DNA of 64,000 bases from Massiliimalia sp050943535 (GCA_050943535.1 JBMNPJ010000005.1:186001-250000), one strand, 5' to 3'. Positions 17,354 to 27,345 are shown, counted from the first letter of the stretch. Numbers and translations: made by a program. The notes: generated by a model not told the origin, from the letters alone.

Positions 17354-18200
17354 AACCGAACATCTTTCCTATATTTACAGTCAGGGAACTCCGTTTGAAA
17401 AGGCGGCGGTGAATGATGTGAATCTGGAAATTGAAGAAGGGGAATTCGTAGGGATTATCGGTCATACCGGTTCTGGGAAATCCACATTGATCCAGCACTT
17501 TAACGGACTTTTGCAGCCTACTTCCGGACGTATTTTCATTGACGGAGAGGATATCTGGGCAAATAAGCAGAATATCCGTCAGGTGCGTTTTAAAGTGGGG
17601 TTGGTATTCCAGTATCCGGAATATCAGCTGTTTGAGGAAACAGTGGCAAAGGATATTGCTTTTGGTCCTACCAACATGGGACTGGGGCCGGAAGAAATTG
17701 AAAACCGTGTAACAGAAGCAATGGAATTTGTAGGGCTGAATCCTGATTTGAAAGAAAAAAGCCCTTTTGATTTGTCCGGAGGACAAAAGCGGCGGGTGGC
17801 CATTGCCGGTGTTATTGCCATGCGTCCCAAAGTGTTGATTTTGGATGAACCTACTGCGGGCTTGGACCCCAAAGGACGGGATAAAATTTTAGGGCAGATT
17901 AAAGAATACCATCAGCAGACCAAAAGTACAGTGCTGTTGGTTTCTCACAGCATGGAGGATATCGCCAAATACGCAAAAAAAGCTTTGGTGATGAACCGTG
18001 CCAGACTGTTTGCCTATGATACAGTAGAAACTATTTTTACAAAAAGTGAAGAGATCACCAAAATGGGGTTGTCTGTGCCGCAGATCACCCGGGTGTTTCA
18101 TGAGCTGCACAAGCAGGGATATCCGGTTGAGGATAATGTGTATACAGTCAAATATGCGGCAAATGAGATTTTAACTTATTTAAGGTCAAAGGGGGAGTAA
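17340..18200 (+). CDS. ecfA2: ECF transporter ATPase EcfA2
   Basis: Second ATPase of the ECF module. Walker A GHTGSGKST, Q loop LVFQYPEYQLFEET, signature LSGGQKRRVAIAG and Walker B LILDEPTAGLD are intact, and the QYPEYQLFEETV stretch is characteristic of EcfA2. It overlaps the end of ecfA1 and is followed 6 bases later by ecfT, so translation is probably coupled. Confidence 0.95.
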   Translation: MAMVKTEHLSYIYSQGTPFEKAAVNDVNLEIEEGEFVGIIGHTGSGKSTLIQHFNGLLQPTSGRIFIDGEDIWANKQNIRQVRFKVGLVFQYPEYQLFEETVAKDIAFGPTNMGLGPEEIENRVTEAMEFVGLNPDLKEKSPFDLSGGQKRRVAIAGVIAMRPKVLILDEPTAGLDPKGRDKILGQIKEYHQQTKSTVLLVSHSMEDIAKYAKKALVMNRARLFAYDTVETIFTKSEEITKMGLSVPQITRVFHELHKQGYPVEDNVYTVKYAANEILTYLRSKGE

Positions 18201-18206
18201 CTGCGT

Positions 18207-19007
18207 ATGTTGAGAGATATTACCATTGGACAGTATTTTCCCGGGAAATCCCTTTTGCATCGCATGGATCCCCGCATGAAAATTGTACTGACCATTGTTT
18301 ACATTATTTTGTTGTTTGTAGCTTCCAACTGGATGGGATTTGCGGTGGCGATTGTGTATTTGGCTGCGGCAATTTCCTTGAGTCAAATTCCGCTGAAGTT
18401 AATTGTGAAGGGTGTAAAACCCATTTTGCCTTTGATTATTTTTACTTCTGTCCTCAACATGTTTTTTGTGGACGGGCATGCGGTGTTTCAAATTGGCTTT
18501 TTCAAACTGACCTATGAGGGGATTTTGCTGGCCATTAAAATGACAGTTCGTATTGTATGCTTGATTATGGGAACTTCTTTGCTGACCTACACCACCTCTC
18601 CTATTGCGTTAACGGATGCCATTGAACGTCTGTTAAAGCCATTGAATAAAGTTCATTTCCCGGTTCATGAAATGGCCATGATGATGACCATTGCGCTGCG
18701 CTTTATCCCTACTTTGATTGAAGAGACAGACAAAATTATGTCTGCTCAAAAAGCCAGAGGCGCTGACATGGAATCCGGCAACCTTCTCCAGCGGGCAAAA
18801 GCGTTGGTTCCTATTTTGATTCCGCTGTTTATCTCTGCATTTCGCCGGGCAGAAGAATTGGCGCTTGCCATGGAGTGCCGCTGTTACCGGGGAGGAGAAG
18901 GACGCACAAGAATGCGCCAGCTGTTTTTGCAGCCCATGGATTTTTATATGGCAGGGGTAACTTTGGTTTGCTTTGCAGCCATTATCGGGTTTAATATTAT
19001 TTTTTGA
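18207..19007 (+). CDS. ecfT: ECF transporter transmembrane subunit EcfT
   Basis: EcfT is the membrane scaffold linking the EcfA1/A2 ATPases to exchangeable S components. The 266-residue protein has several hydrophobic helices and the two coupling-helix motifs with Ala-Arg-Gly character, QKARGADME and ECRCYRGGEG, that dock onto the ATPases. It starts with an ATG 6 bases after ecfA2 and its stop overlaps the region just ahead of truA. Confidence 0.94.
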   Translation: MLRDITIGQYFPGKSLLHRMDPRMKIVLTIVYIILLFVASNWMGFAVAIVYLAAAISLSQIPLKLIVKGVKPILPLIIFTSVLNMFFVDGHAVFQIGFFKLTYEGILLAIKMTVRIVCLIMGTSLLTYTTSPIALTDAIERLLKPLNKVHFPVHEMAMMMTIALRFIPTLIEETDKIMSAQKARGADMESGNLLQRAKALVPILIPLFISAFRRAEELALAMECRCYRGGEGRTRMRQLFLQPMDFYMAGVTLVCFAAIIGFNIIF

Positions 19008-19033
19008 TTCTGGAAAGGAACGAATTCAAATCA

Positions 19034-19792
19034 ATGCGTAATTTGTTGTTTCACATTGCCTACAACGGCGCCCGTTATCATGGATATCAAGTGCAGGACA
19101 ATGCGGTTTCAGTGGCTCAGGTATTGCAGGACGCCATTGAGCAGGTTTTAAAAGTCCGTGAGAATATTGTAGGCTGTTCCCGAACAGACGCAAAAGTTCA
19201 TGCTAACAGTTATTATTTTAATATGAAAACCCAATGCAGAATTCCCGCTGATCGAATGACCGTGGCGATGAATGTACATTTGCCGGATGACATTGCGGTG
19301 CTTTCCTGCCAGGAAGTGCCTTTGGATTTTCATTCCCGATATAACTGTGTTTCCAAGGAATATGTTTATAAGATTTGGAATTCTCCGGTAAAAAATCCGT
19401 TTTTGGAAAATCTGGCACTGCACTATAAATATCCCATTGATGCACAGCTGCTGCACCAGGCGGCACAAGCCTTTGTGGGGACTTATGATTATAAAGCTTT
19501 CTGTGCTTCCGGCGGAAAAGAAATGGATACTGTTAGAACCATTTACCGCTTTGATGTGTGGAGAGAAGGGGACATGGTGCTGTTTCGAGTATCCGGCGAC
19601 GGATTTTTGTACCATATGGTGCGGATTATGGTGGGAACTTTGCTGGCTGTTCAAACAGGACAGATTTCCCCGGAAGATATCTCCGGCATTATTTTAAGCA
19701 AAGACCGCAGACAGGCTGGACCTACCGCAAAACCAGAAGGATTGTACCTGAACCAAGTAAACTATGGGAGTGAGAGCTTTGGAGACATCTGA
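19034..19792 (+). CDS. truA: tRNA pseudouridine synthase TruA
   Basis: TruA makes pseudouridine at positions 38-40 of the tRNA anticodon arm. The conserved start (LLFHIAYNGARYHGYQVQ), the catalytic Asp in CSRTDAKVHA and the C-terminal FLYHMVRIMVG are present. The ATG at 19034 is preferred to the TTG at 19004 because it begins exactly at the conserved domain, with GGAAAGGA upstream. The placement after ecfT is typical of Firmicutes. Confidence 0.94.
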   Translation: MRNLLFHIAYNGARYHGYQVQDNAVSVAQVLQDAIEQVLKVRENIVGCSRTDAKVHANSYYFNMKTQCRIPADRMTVAMNVHLPDDIAVLSCQEVPLDFHSRYNCVSKEYVYKIWNSPVKNPFLENLALHYKYPIDAQLLHQAAQAFVGTYDYKAFCASGGKEMDTVRTIYRFDVWREGDMVLFRVSGDGFLYHMVRIMVGTLLAVQTGQISPEDISGIILSKDRRQAGPTAKPEGLYLNQVNYGSESFGDI

Positions 19793-20930
19793 AAAGTACG
19801 ATATTGAGAAATACCGAAAAAAGAAAAAGCGAAAGCAGCGTTTCAAAAAGCTGGGAATTGCCGCTGGAGTCATTTTGGTACTGCTGTTAATCTATTGTAT
19901 TTTTGAGGCGGTTAGCCAAAACAGCTCTTTTTTCAGCGATGAAACAAATGAATTCCCTGTCAGTCTTCAGGGGGTGAATCCTTCTGAATTTTCTGTCACT
20001 TCCCAGGGACTGGTGGTAACCGGTGAATCGGATAACCTGTTTTTTAGCGCAAATGCGAAAAAAGAGGCCATTCGAAAGCACGGGTTTACTCTTCCGGTGG
20101 TACAGACAGTGGGAAATAAAGTGCTCACCTATGACCAAGCGGGAAAAACATTCCGGGTAGACACCAAGGGAGGCCAGTTCCACGAACCGGTAGAGATGGA
20201 TAATCAGATTTTGTTCTGTAAAATGGATGACAGCGGATATATTGCCGCAGTTACTTTTGAAGACCGGTATAACGGAAGTTTGACCATCTTTGATGACAGC
20301 TTTGATGAAATTTACAAATACAATGAGTCACAATATTATATTACAGCCTTTGATTTTATCAATAGTCAAAAAGGTGTTATGGCAGTACAAACTGCGGAAA
20401 ACGGAACCTTTAAAACCATTGTTTACGGGTTGGATTTCCATAAAAAGAGCAAAACCGAGTTTTTCAAAACAGAAATTGACGACATGATGACACTGGACAT
20501 TGCGGTGCAGGATAACGGCAATATTCAAGTGATCGGAGACCGCCAGATTACCACCTTGGATAAACAGGGAGAAATATTAAATACCCATACTTTCCAAAAT
20601 GATATTCGGCTGCTTTGGAATCAGGATGATATGCTGGTATTAGGGTTGGAAAACATGGTGGATTCCAATGAAACAGATATTGTGATTATGGAAGATGACG
20701 GCACATTAAAAGCACAGACAAAAGTAAACTCTGTTTTAATTGATATTTTTTGCTGTGACGATCAAGTGCTTTTATTGGATAAAAATAATATTTACGAATA
20801 TGATGATCAGCTGCAGTTAGTCAATACATTTCCTAATAGTCAGGGATTTACTGAAATTGCCGCATACAATCATCAGATTTATGGCATTTCCTCAGAAACA
20901 TTGGATGTTGTGGGGGAAATGACCTATTGA
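19764..20930 (+). CDS. DUF5711-like membrane-anchored beta-propeller protein
   Basis: A strongly basic N-terminus (KYRKKKKRKQRFKK) and one transmembrane helix (about residues 34-52) precede a 330-residue extracellular part made of repeated beta-strand units, looking like a WD/PQQ-type propeller (for example NKVLTYDQAGKTFRV, GYIAAVTFEDRYNGSLTIFDD). I recall such proteins as DUF5711, common in Ruminococcaceae. The function is unknown. The gene starts within the last 29 bases of truA; the ATG at 19764 or a TTG at 19779 are both possible starts. A terminator-like hairpin follows. Confidence 0.7.
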   Translation: MGVRALETSEKYDIEKYRKKKKRKQRFKKLGIAAGVILVLLLIYCIFEAVSQNSSFFSDETNEFPVSLQGVNPSEFSVTSQGLVVTGESDNLFFSANAKKEAIRKHGFTLPVVQTVGNKVLTYDQAGKTFRVDTKGGQFHEPVEMDNQILFCKMDDSGYIAAVTFEDRYNGSLTIFDDSFDEIYKYNESQYYITAFDFINSQKGVMAVQTAENGTFKTIVYGLDFHKKSKTEFFKTEIDDMMTLDIAVQDNGNIQVIGDRQITTLDKQGEILNTHTFQNDIRLLWNQDDMLVLGLENMVDSNETDIVIMEDDGTLKAQTKVNSVLIDIFCCDDQVLLLDKNNIYEYDDQLQLVNTFPNSQGFTEIAAYNHQIYGISSETLDVVGEMTY

Positions 20931-20964
20931 CAGATTACAACCAATGAATACGCATGGGTCAGAA

Positions 20965-21000
20965 AAGGGAATGCAAGGAAAATGACGCTTGTATTCCTTT
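20965..21000 (+). terminator. Probable intrinsic terminator
   Basis: A 13-bp imperfect stem (20965-20977 with 20988-21000, with G-T wobbles) is followed by TTTATCT. It lies between the DUF5711-like gene and cvpA. Confidence 0.55.
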
Positions 21001-21037
21001 ATCTCCTATTTGACAATGAAAGGAACGGTGATGAAAA

Positions 21038-21742
21038 ATGGCACAGTTTATGCCTTGGATTTTAGATGGTTTGTTGGTATTTTTATTGCTGTATTGTACC
21101 TATAAAGGCTATCGCAGCGGGTTTGCACGTACAGTGGTCAGCTTTATCGGTTATCTGTTATCGGTAGCAGTTGCCGCAGCTGTAGGGAATTTTGCGGGTC
21201 ATATTTTCGAAAAAGCTGCACGGACTCCAGTGCTGGAATTTGTAAATGAAAAAGTCGGTACTGCCGCAGGAGATGATCTGCAAAACGCAGTATTACAGTT
21301 TCAGGAAGAATGTCCGGCAATTTTAAAAAATTTGCTCCACTATACACAGCAGGGTTCTCAGGAAATTTCAAACGCAATTGATCAAACCACCTTGAATATT
21401 TCAGAAGCAATTACAGATACCATGATTATGCCTGCACTGTCTGCTCTGGTGCATGCAATTGCATTTTTTGTGGTGTTTGGAATTTGCTGTTTCATTGTGA
21501 GAAAATTGGTCAGCATGTGCTCCGTATTGCGGAAAGTGCCGCTCATCGGTTCTTTAAACGCTGTGCTGGGAGGAATTCTAGGCTGTTTGGAGGCAATGCT
21601 GGTTATTTTGCTGGTTGCCAGTGCCTTGAATCTGATCATTGCTGTGACAGGAGGAATTGGAGATTACCTGACAGAGGATACGGTTGCCCATTCGCATCTA
21701 TTCCAGTTTGCTTATTATTTAAGCCCATTTTCAATGAAATAA
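21038..21742 (+). CDS. CvpA family membrane protein
   Basis: The start (DGLLVFLLLYCTYKGYRSGFARTVVSFIGYLLS) matches the CvpA domain, and there are four hydrophobic helices with a longer polar segment between helices 2 and 3. CvpA proteins are linked to colicin V production in Escherichia coli and to envelope homeostasis generally; the molecular role is not settled. The ATG follows GAAAGGAACGGTG. pgsA follows 21 bases later. Confidence 0.8.
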   Translation: MAQFMPWILDGLLVFLLLYCTYKGYRSGFARTVVSFIGYLLSVAVAAAVGNFAGHIFEKAARTPVLEFVNEKVGTAAGDDLQNAVLQFQEECPAILKNLLHYTQQGSQEISNAIDQTTLNISEAITDTMIMPALSALVHAIAFFVVFGICCFIVRKLVSMCSVLRKVPLIGSLNAVLGGILGCLEAMLVILLVASALNLIIAVTGGIGDYLTEDTVAHSHLFQFAYYLSPFSMK

Positions 21743-21763
21743 AAAACACCAGGAGGTTCCTTT

Positions 21764-22300
21764 ATGAGCATTCCCAATTTGTTGTCCATAGGGCGGATGA
21801 TACTGGTTCCCATTTTTGTGATTACATTTTTTGGGTATCCAGATCATGGATTGGTCAGCGCTTTGATTCTAGTCCTTTCTGGCATTACAGACTGTCTGGA
21901 TGGCATGATTGCCAGAAAATTTAATATGATTACTTCTTTGGGAAAAATATTGGATCCATTGGCGGACAAGCTGACACAGCTTGCTGTCTGTATTTGTTTA
22001 GCAATTAGACATAAAGAATTTATAATTATTTTATGTCTGTTAATCGCCAAAGAGCTTATAATGTTAATAGCCGGTTTTTATCTGATTCGCCGGGGGACCA
22101 AGATACCATCTTCCAGATGGTTTGGAAAAGTGGCCACAGTTGTATTTTATTGTGTCATGGTGTATATTGTATATGATGTACACGTTCCAATGGGGGTAAT
22201 GGGCATACTGATTGGAGTGGTTATTTTATTTGCGGTTTTGGCTTTTATTCAGTACATACCACAATTTAAAAAGCTGCTGTGTATGCAAAAAGTAAAGTAA
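21764..22300 (+). CDS. pgsA: CDP-alcohol phosphatidyltransferase, likely PgsA
   Basis: The signature DGx2ARx8Gx3Dx3D is complete (DGMIARKFNMITSLGKILDPLAD), so the catalytic Asp residues and metal site are intact. The protein has 178 residues and several transmembrane helices, as for phosphatidylglycerophosphate synthase, which joins CDP-diacylglycerol and glycerol-3-phosphate. The ATG follows CCAGGAGG. Another CDP-alcohol transferase (for example cardiolipin synthase of this superfamily) cannot be excluded. Confidence 0.87.
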   Translation: MSIPNLLSIGRMILVPIFVITFFGYPDHGLVSALILVLSGITDCLDGMIARKFNMITSLGKILDPLADKLTQLAVCICLAIRHKEFIIILCLLIAKELIMLIAGFYLIRRGTKIPSSRWFGKVATVVFYCVMVYIVYDVHVPMGVMGILIGVVILFAVLAFIQYIPQFKKLLCMQKVK

Positions 22301-22366
22301 TATTTTATCATAAAGACTGAAAATATCAGATGGATTTTTTAGTTTAAGGGTTTAAGGGGATATACA

Positions 22367-24664
22367 ATGATTTGTAGCAGATGTAAAAAAAGAATTGCAG
22401 TCCTGTTTGTTTCCAAAATGGAAGACGGCAAACCAGTTAATGAGGGACTTTGCCTAAAATGTGCCAAAGAACTTGGCATTCCTCAGGTGGATTCTATGCT
22501 GGAACAAATGGGGATTTCAGAAGAAGACATTGACGCCATGAGCGACCAGCTGATGGAATTGAGTGAAAGCGGTGACTTTGAGCCAGGCGGCGCAGATACC
22601 ATGCCTCCGTTTTTGCAGAATATGATGGGAAGTTTGGGCGGATTTATGGAAGGACTTCAGAAAAAGGATTCTGATGAAATTGCTTCTGTAGAAGAAGGCC
22701 AGACAGAACAGTCCGGAGAAAACCGCTCTAAAAAAGAAAAAAAGAAAACCAAACGGAAATTTTTGGATAACTACTGCACCAATTTAACAGAACGGGCAAG
22801 AAATGGCCAGCTGGACAACATTGTTGGCCGAGATCGGGAAATTTACCGGATGGTTCAGATCTTGTCACGAAGAAGCAAGAATAACCCCTGTTTGATTGGG
22901 GAACCAGGTGTTGGTAAAACAGCAATTGCTGAAGGAATCGCCCAAAAAATTGTAGATGGCGATGTTCCGTTCCGCTTAAAAGACAAAGAACTGTACCTTT
23001 TGGACATGACTTCTTTGGTAGCGGGAACCCAGTTTCGCGGACAGTTTGAAAGCCGGGTAAAAGGTCTGATTGACGAAGTAAAGGCTGCCGGCAATATCAT
23101 TCTGTTTATTGACGAAATCCACACTATTGTAGGTACCGGTGATTCTGAGGGATCTATGAGTGCGGCAAATATTCTGAAACCTGCCCTTTCTCGAGGAGAA
23201 ATTCAGGTAATCGGAGCCACCACATTCCATGAGTACCGCAAATACATTGAAAAGGATTCCGCTTTGGAACGCCGTTTCCAGCCGGTAACTGTTAACGAGC
23301 CAAATATTGAAGAAACCGTTCAGGTGCTCAATGGAATTAAAAAGTATTATGAACAGCACCATAAAGTAAAGGTCAGCGAATCCATCATTCGCTTAATGGT
23401 AACCTTGTCTGAACGGTATATTACCGACCGTTACCTTCCGGACAAGGCAATCGACCTATTGGATGAAGCATGTTCCTGCTGTTCCATCCGAAATCAGGAT
23501 TTAACAGAGTATGAAAAACTCAACGAACATTTAAAAGAACTCACTGATACTCAGCAGCAACTGGAATCCGAAACAGATGCAATGGATTATGAAGCTATTG
23601 CCAAAACTAAAGCGGATATTATCCAGTGTAAAGAAAAACTGAAACAGCTGGAACCAAAAGTGGCGAATATTCCAGTGGAAGTTTCTGATGTGGCAAAAGT
23701 GATTGAACTGTGGACAGGAATTCCGGCTGCCAAGATTCAGGAAAATGAATATAAGAAAATTATGCGTCTGGAAGAACAGCTGAAAGCTAAAATTATCGGT
23801 CAGGACGAAGCGATTGTAGAAGTTGTCAATGCAATCAAACGAAGCCGTGCACAGCTGTCCAAAAACCGCCGGCCTGCTTCCTTTATTTTTGTAGGTCCAA
23901 CTGGGGTAGGAAAAACCGAACTGGTGAAAACTTTGGCCAGCGAGCTGTTTGATTCTGTGGATCCATTGATTCGTTTGGATATGACAGAATACATGGAAAA
24001 GCATACCGTATCTAAACTGATTGGTTCTCCTCCCGGATATGTAGGATATGATGAAGCGGGACAGCTTACAGAAAAAGTTCGCCGGCATCCGTATTCTGTT
24101 ATTTTGTTTGATGAAATTGAAAAGGCACATCCGGATGTGATGAACATTTTGCTGCAAATTTTGGATGAAGGCCGTGTAACCGATGCACAGGGTAGAACCG
24201 TGAATTTTGAAAACACTGTAATTGCCATGACCTCCAACGCTGGTTCTTCTGACCGAAGCAGTATTGTGGGCTTTGATAAAACCGCCAATGAAATCGCCAA
24301 AGATAAGGCGATGAAAGCGCTGGGAGAATTTTTGCGTCCGGAATTTTTAGGTCGTGTGGACGAAGTTGTAGTATTCCATCATTTGACACGGGACAATTTG
24401 ATGAAGATTGCCGGGTTAATGCTGGATGAAATGAAAGAACCGCTCCAGGAAAAGGGAATTAAATTTAGTTATGATGAAGCGGCTCTGGAACAGCTGGTAA
24501 CACTGGCAGATGACGGCAAATTTGGTGCCCGTGACTTGAGGAAAGTAATTCGCAAGCATGTAGAAGATTTAATCTCTAATCTGCTGATCCAGCAGTATGA
24601 AAATCCTCCGGCAATGCTTGGCTTAACTGCAAAAGACGGCCAGCTATTATTGGAACAAGCCTAA
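22367..24664 (+). CDS. clpE: Clp ATPase, ClpE-like (zinc finger, two AAA domains)
   Basis: A Clp/Hsp100 unfoldase that would feed ClpP or disaggregate proteins. Residues 1-35 hold two CxxC pairs (CSRC and CLKC), the N-terminal zinc finger typical of ClpE. AAA-1 has GEPGVGKT and IILFIDEIHTI, a UVR-like linker (DYEAIAKTKADIIQCKEKLK) follows, and AAA-2 has GPTGVGKTE, the LIGSPPGYVGYDE pore-loop region and VILFDEIEKAHPD. The length of 765 fits. It lacks the Clp-N repeats of ClpC. A repeat-containing intergenic region begins directly after the stop. Confidence 0.85.
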   Translation: MICSRCKKRIAVLFVSKMEDGKPVNEGLCLKCAKELGIPQVDSMLEQMGISEEDIDAMSDQLMELSESGDFEPGGADTMPPFLQNMMGSLGGFMEGLQKKDSDEIASVEEGQTEQSGENRSKKEKKKTKRKFLDNYCTNLTERARNGQLDNIVGRDREIYRMVQILSRRSKNNPCLIGEPGVGKTAIAEGIAQKIVDGDVPFRLKDKELYLLDMTSLVAGTQFRGQFESRVKGLIDEVKAAGNIILFIDEIHTIVGTGDSEGSMSAANILKPALSRGEIQVIGATTFHEYRKYIEKDSALERRFQPVTVNEPNIEETVQVLNGIKKYYEQHHKVKVSESIIRLMVTLSERYITDRYLPDKAIDLLDEACSCCSIRNQDLTEYEKLNEHLKELTDTQQQLESETDAMDYEAIAKTKADIIQCKEKLKQLEPKVANIPVEVSDVAKVIELWTGIPAAKIQENEYKKIMRLEEQLKAKIIGQDEAIVEVVNAIKRSRAQLSKNRRPASFIFVGPTGVGKTELVKTLASELFDSVDPLIRLDMTEYMEKHTVSKLIGSPPGYVGYDEAGQLTEKVRRHPYSVILFDEIEKAHPDVMNILLQILDEGRVTDAQGRTVNFENTVIAMTSNAGSSDRSSIVGFDKTANEIAKDKAMKALGEFLRPEFLGRVDEVVVFHHLTRDNLMKIAGLMLDEMKEPLQEKGIKFSYDEAALEQLVTLADDGKFGARDLRKVIRKHVEDLISNLLIQQYENPPAMLGLTAKDGQLLLEQA

Positions 24665-24840
24665 CCAGGGGTTCACACCCCTGGACCCGAAGAGGCTGCG
24701 CTCGTACTTTGTCAGGAAAGCGGAAATCACCGGATTTTACCACTCAACCGACAGAACATAAACTGTCTCACTGCAGGTGGTTAGCGCCGCAGCGCTTTCC
24801 ACAAATGAACGTTTCGCACAGGTGTGCAAACTATACTTGG
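24665..24840 (-). repeat. Dispersed intergenic repeat, copy A (minus orientation)
   Basis: Starting at the base after the clpE stop is CCAGGGG-TTCACA-CCCCTGG (24665-24684), a perfect 7-bp hairpin, followed by the core GGCTGCGCTCGTACTTTGTC, i.e. TACGAGCG on the minus strand. The same core plus hairpin occurs near 50230-50276 and 56799-56840. Two further small hairpins follow (AGCGC-CGCA-GCGCT at 24783-24796; GCACA-GG-TGTGC at 24816-24827). No gene is supported in this gap. Confidence 0.7.
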
Positions 24841-24893
24841 GGGTCTTGGGGGCAGTGCGACTTTTCTTTGCAATATACTTTATCGATAAACTG

Positions 24894-24925
24894 AGTGTAC
24901 TGTAGACAATACGGTACACTTTTTT
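24894..24925 (+). terminator. Probable terminator after the clpE region
   Basis: AGTGTAC (24894-24900) pairs with GTACACT (24914-24920) and is followed by TTTTTT. The 13-base loop is large, but the T tract suits a rho-independent terminator on the plus strand. Confidence 0.55.
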
Positions 24926-24990
24926 GTTGTTATTAAAATTTTATTTTTTTAAAAAACCCGATAAGTACAAAAATAGTCAACAAAAAAACA

Positions 24991-25019
24991 TGGCAACATC
25001 ACAAATAGTATGATAAAAT
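24991..25019 (+). promoter_or_regulatory. Promoter of the alpha-galactosidase gene
   Basis: TGGCAA, a 17-base spacer and TAAAAT (25014-25019) precede the GH36 gene by about 78 bases. The leader contains a 9-bp hairpin, TTTTGGTTT (25038-25046) with AAACCAAAA (25063-25071). Identified by consensus match only. Confidence 0.5.
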
Positions 25020-25096
25020 AAACTTAGAAAGCTGTTGTTTTGGTTTGCAATATTTCAATGTAAAACCAAAAGTCGGCTGGAACGGAGGAATGAACT

Positions 25097-27325
25097 ATGA
25101 TTCAAATTGATGAAAAACGCAATCTGTTTACCTTACAGACAAAACATTCTACTTATCAGATGAAAGTAGACCAATATGGATTTTTACTCCATACCTATTA
25201 CGGCTCAACCGTAGAAGATATTGACCTTTCTTATACAATTTGTCCTGCTGACCGGGGATTCTCTGGAAACCCTTATGAAGCAGAGAATAACCGGAGTTAT
25301 TCTCTGGATACTTTCCCACAGGAATACTCTACCTTTGGTCGTGGGGACTATCGTTCCAGTGCTCTTTATGTTGTAAACAGCGACGGCAGTTATGACTGCG
25401 ACCTGCGTTACTGCTCTTATGAAATAATCAAAGGAAAACCAGCTTTGCCAGGGCTGCCTGCAACTTACGGCACAGAAGATGAAGTAGAAACATTAAAAAT
25501 TACTTTACAGGATCCTGTTACAAAACTGACAGTAGAACTCAGCTACAGCGTATTTGCTGACCGGGATATGATCACCCGCAGCGCTGTGATTACCAATCAC
25601 GGAGATACTTCTGTAAAACTGGAAAAAGCATTGTCCTGCTGTGTTGACTTCCAGGTTCCTCATGACATGGACGTTATGACTTTCTATGGCAAGCACTGTC
25701 ATGAACGGGGCGTAGAACGGACACCGGTACGCCATGGTAAAATTGTTGTAGACAGCGTGCGGGGTGCTTCCAGCCATCATCAGAATCCATTTGTGATTTT
25801 GTGCGACCACAAAGCAGATGAAACTCATGGAAACTGCTATGGATTCTCTTTTGTTTACAGCGGAAACTTTGTAGCAACCACAGAACTGGATCAGATTGAT
25901 CAAGTTCGGTTTACCATGGGGATTCATTCTGACGGATTTGAATTTACCCTTCAGCCGGAAGAACAGTTCCAGACACCAGAAGTTGTTATGGCATACAGCG
26001 AACAGGGGCTTGGCCAGCTGTCCAGAAATTATCATAAACTGTATCAGAACAACCTGTGCCGGGGCAAATATAAACATGCCCGCCGCCCCATTTTGATTAA
26101 CAACTGGGAAGCTACCTATTTCCAGTTTGACGATGATAAATTGGTTAAAATCGCAGAAGACGCCTCTAAACTGGGGATTGAAATGCTGGTTATGGATGAC
26201 GGATGGTTTGGCAAACGGGACGACGACAACAGCGGTTTGGGCGACTGGTTTGTAAACACCAATAAGATTAAAGGCGGCCTAGATCATCTGTGCAAACGGA
26301 TCAACGATTTGGGAATGAAATTCGGTATCTGGTTTGAACCAGAAATGATTTCTGAAGACAGTGATCTGTACCGTGCTCATCCAGACTGGTGCCTGTGCAC
26401 ACAGGGAAGAAAGGGAACACGGAGCCGTTATCAGTTTGTACTGGATATGTCTCGAGATGACGTTATTGATTATCTGTACAAAGTCATCAGCGATATTCTG
26501 GACAGCGCCAATATTGAATATGTAAAATGGGATATGAACCGTCACATGGCCAATGTATGGTCTGCACAACTGCCGGCAGAACGTCAGGGTGAAGTATATC
26601 ATCGGTATATTCTGGGTCTTTACCGTTTGCTGGAACGTTTGACCAGCGCTTATCCGGATGTTTTGTTTGAAGGATGCTCCGGAGGCGGCGGCCGGTTTGA
26701 TGCCGGAATGCTGTACTATTCTCCACAGATCTGGTGCAGTGACAATACTGATGCAATTGAACGTCTGGACATTCAGTACGGTACCTCTTTCGGTTATCCG
26801 GTTTCTGCTATGGGAGCTCACGTTTCCGCTTGTCCAAACCATCAGACCGGAAGAATTTCTCCTTTGTATACCCGCGGCGTTGTGGCAATGTCCGGAACCT
26901 TTGGATATGAGCTGGACATTAACAAAATGACTCCTCGGGAAAAAGAAATCGTAAAAGAACAAGTAGAAACATTCAAGTCTCTGTATGACCTGATTAGCTA
27001 CGGCGATTACTATCGTTTGAGCAATCCGTTTGAAGAAAAAGAATATACTGCCTGGATGTTTGTCTCTGAAGATAAAACAGAAGCATTGGTAAACTATGTA
27101 CAGGTTCGTGCCCGCAGCAATGCAAGCGTACGTGGAATCTTCCTGGAAGGATTGGATGATGCCAGCGTTTACCAGGTGAACGGCATGATGTATGTAGGGG
27201 AAGAAGAAACAAAACTTCCTGTTCAGGAATTGTCCGGCAGCGCTTTGAAAAAAGCAGGACTTATGATGCCGATGATTTCTGGTGACTACACCTCTGTGCA
27301 GTATCAGCTGAAAAAAGTAAGATAA
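25097..27325 (+). CDS. Alpha-galactosidase, GH36
   Basis: GH36 enzymes release terminal alpha-1,6- or alpha-1,3-galactose from raffinose-type sugars, galactomannan or glycoconjugates. The nucleophile Asp is D479 in VKWDMNRH and the acid/base is D549 in WCSDNTDA; these positions nearly equal those of well-studied bacterial GH36 enzymes. The N-terminal beta-supersandwich, the (beta/alpha)8 core beginning near NNWEATYFQFDDDK with VMDDGWFGKRDDD, and a C-terminal beta domain are all present in 742 residues. There is no signal peptide, so it acts in the cytoplasm. The ATG follows GGAACGGAGGAATG. The gene is monocistronic with its own promoter and terminator and no transporter beside it. Confidence 0.94.
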   Translation: MIQIDEKRNLFTLQTKHSTYQMKVDQYGFLLHTYYGSTVEDIDLSYTICPADRGFSGNPYEAENNRSYSLDTFPQEYSTFGRGDYRSSALYVVNSDGSYDCDLRYCSYEIIKGKPALPGLPATYGTEDEVETLKITLQDPVTKLTVELSYSVFADRDMITRSAVITNHGDTSVKLEKALSCCVDFQVPHDMDVMTFYGKHCHERGVERTPVRHGKIVVDSVRGASSHHQNPFVILCDHKADETHGNCYGFSFVYSGNFVATTELDQIDQVRFTMGIHSDGFEFTLQPEEQFQTPEVVMAYSEQGLGQLSRNYHKLYQNNLCRGKYKHARRPILINNWEATYFQFDDDKLVKIAEDASKLGIEMLVMDDGWFGKRDDDNSGLGDWFVNTNKIKGGLDHLCKRINDLGMKFGIWFEPEMISEDSDLYRAHPDWCLCTQGRKGTRSRYQFVLDMSRDDVIDYLYKVISDILDSANIEYVKWDMNRHMANVWSAQLPAERQGEVYHRYILGLYRLLERLTSAYPDVLFEGCSGGGGRFDAGMLYYSPQIWCSDNTDAIERLDIQYGTSFGYPVSAMGAHVSACPNHQTGRISPLYTRGVVAMSGTFGYELDINKMTPREKEIVKEQVETFKSLYDLISYGDYYRLSNPFEEKEYTAWMFVSEDKTEALVNYVQVRARSNASVRGIFLEGLDDASVYQVNGMMYVGEEETKLPVQELSGSALKKAGLMMPMISGDYTSVQYQLKKVR

Positions 27326-27345
27326 TTTCAGTAAAACAATCTCTT

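Noticed and set aside
24709..24894. A 61-codon frame after clpE
   Set aside because: It overlaps the dispersed repeat and its hairpins and has no ribosome site.
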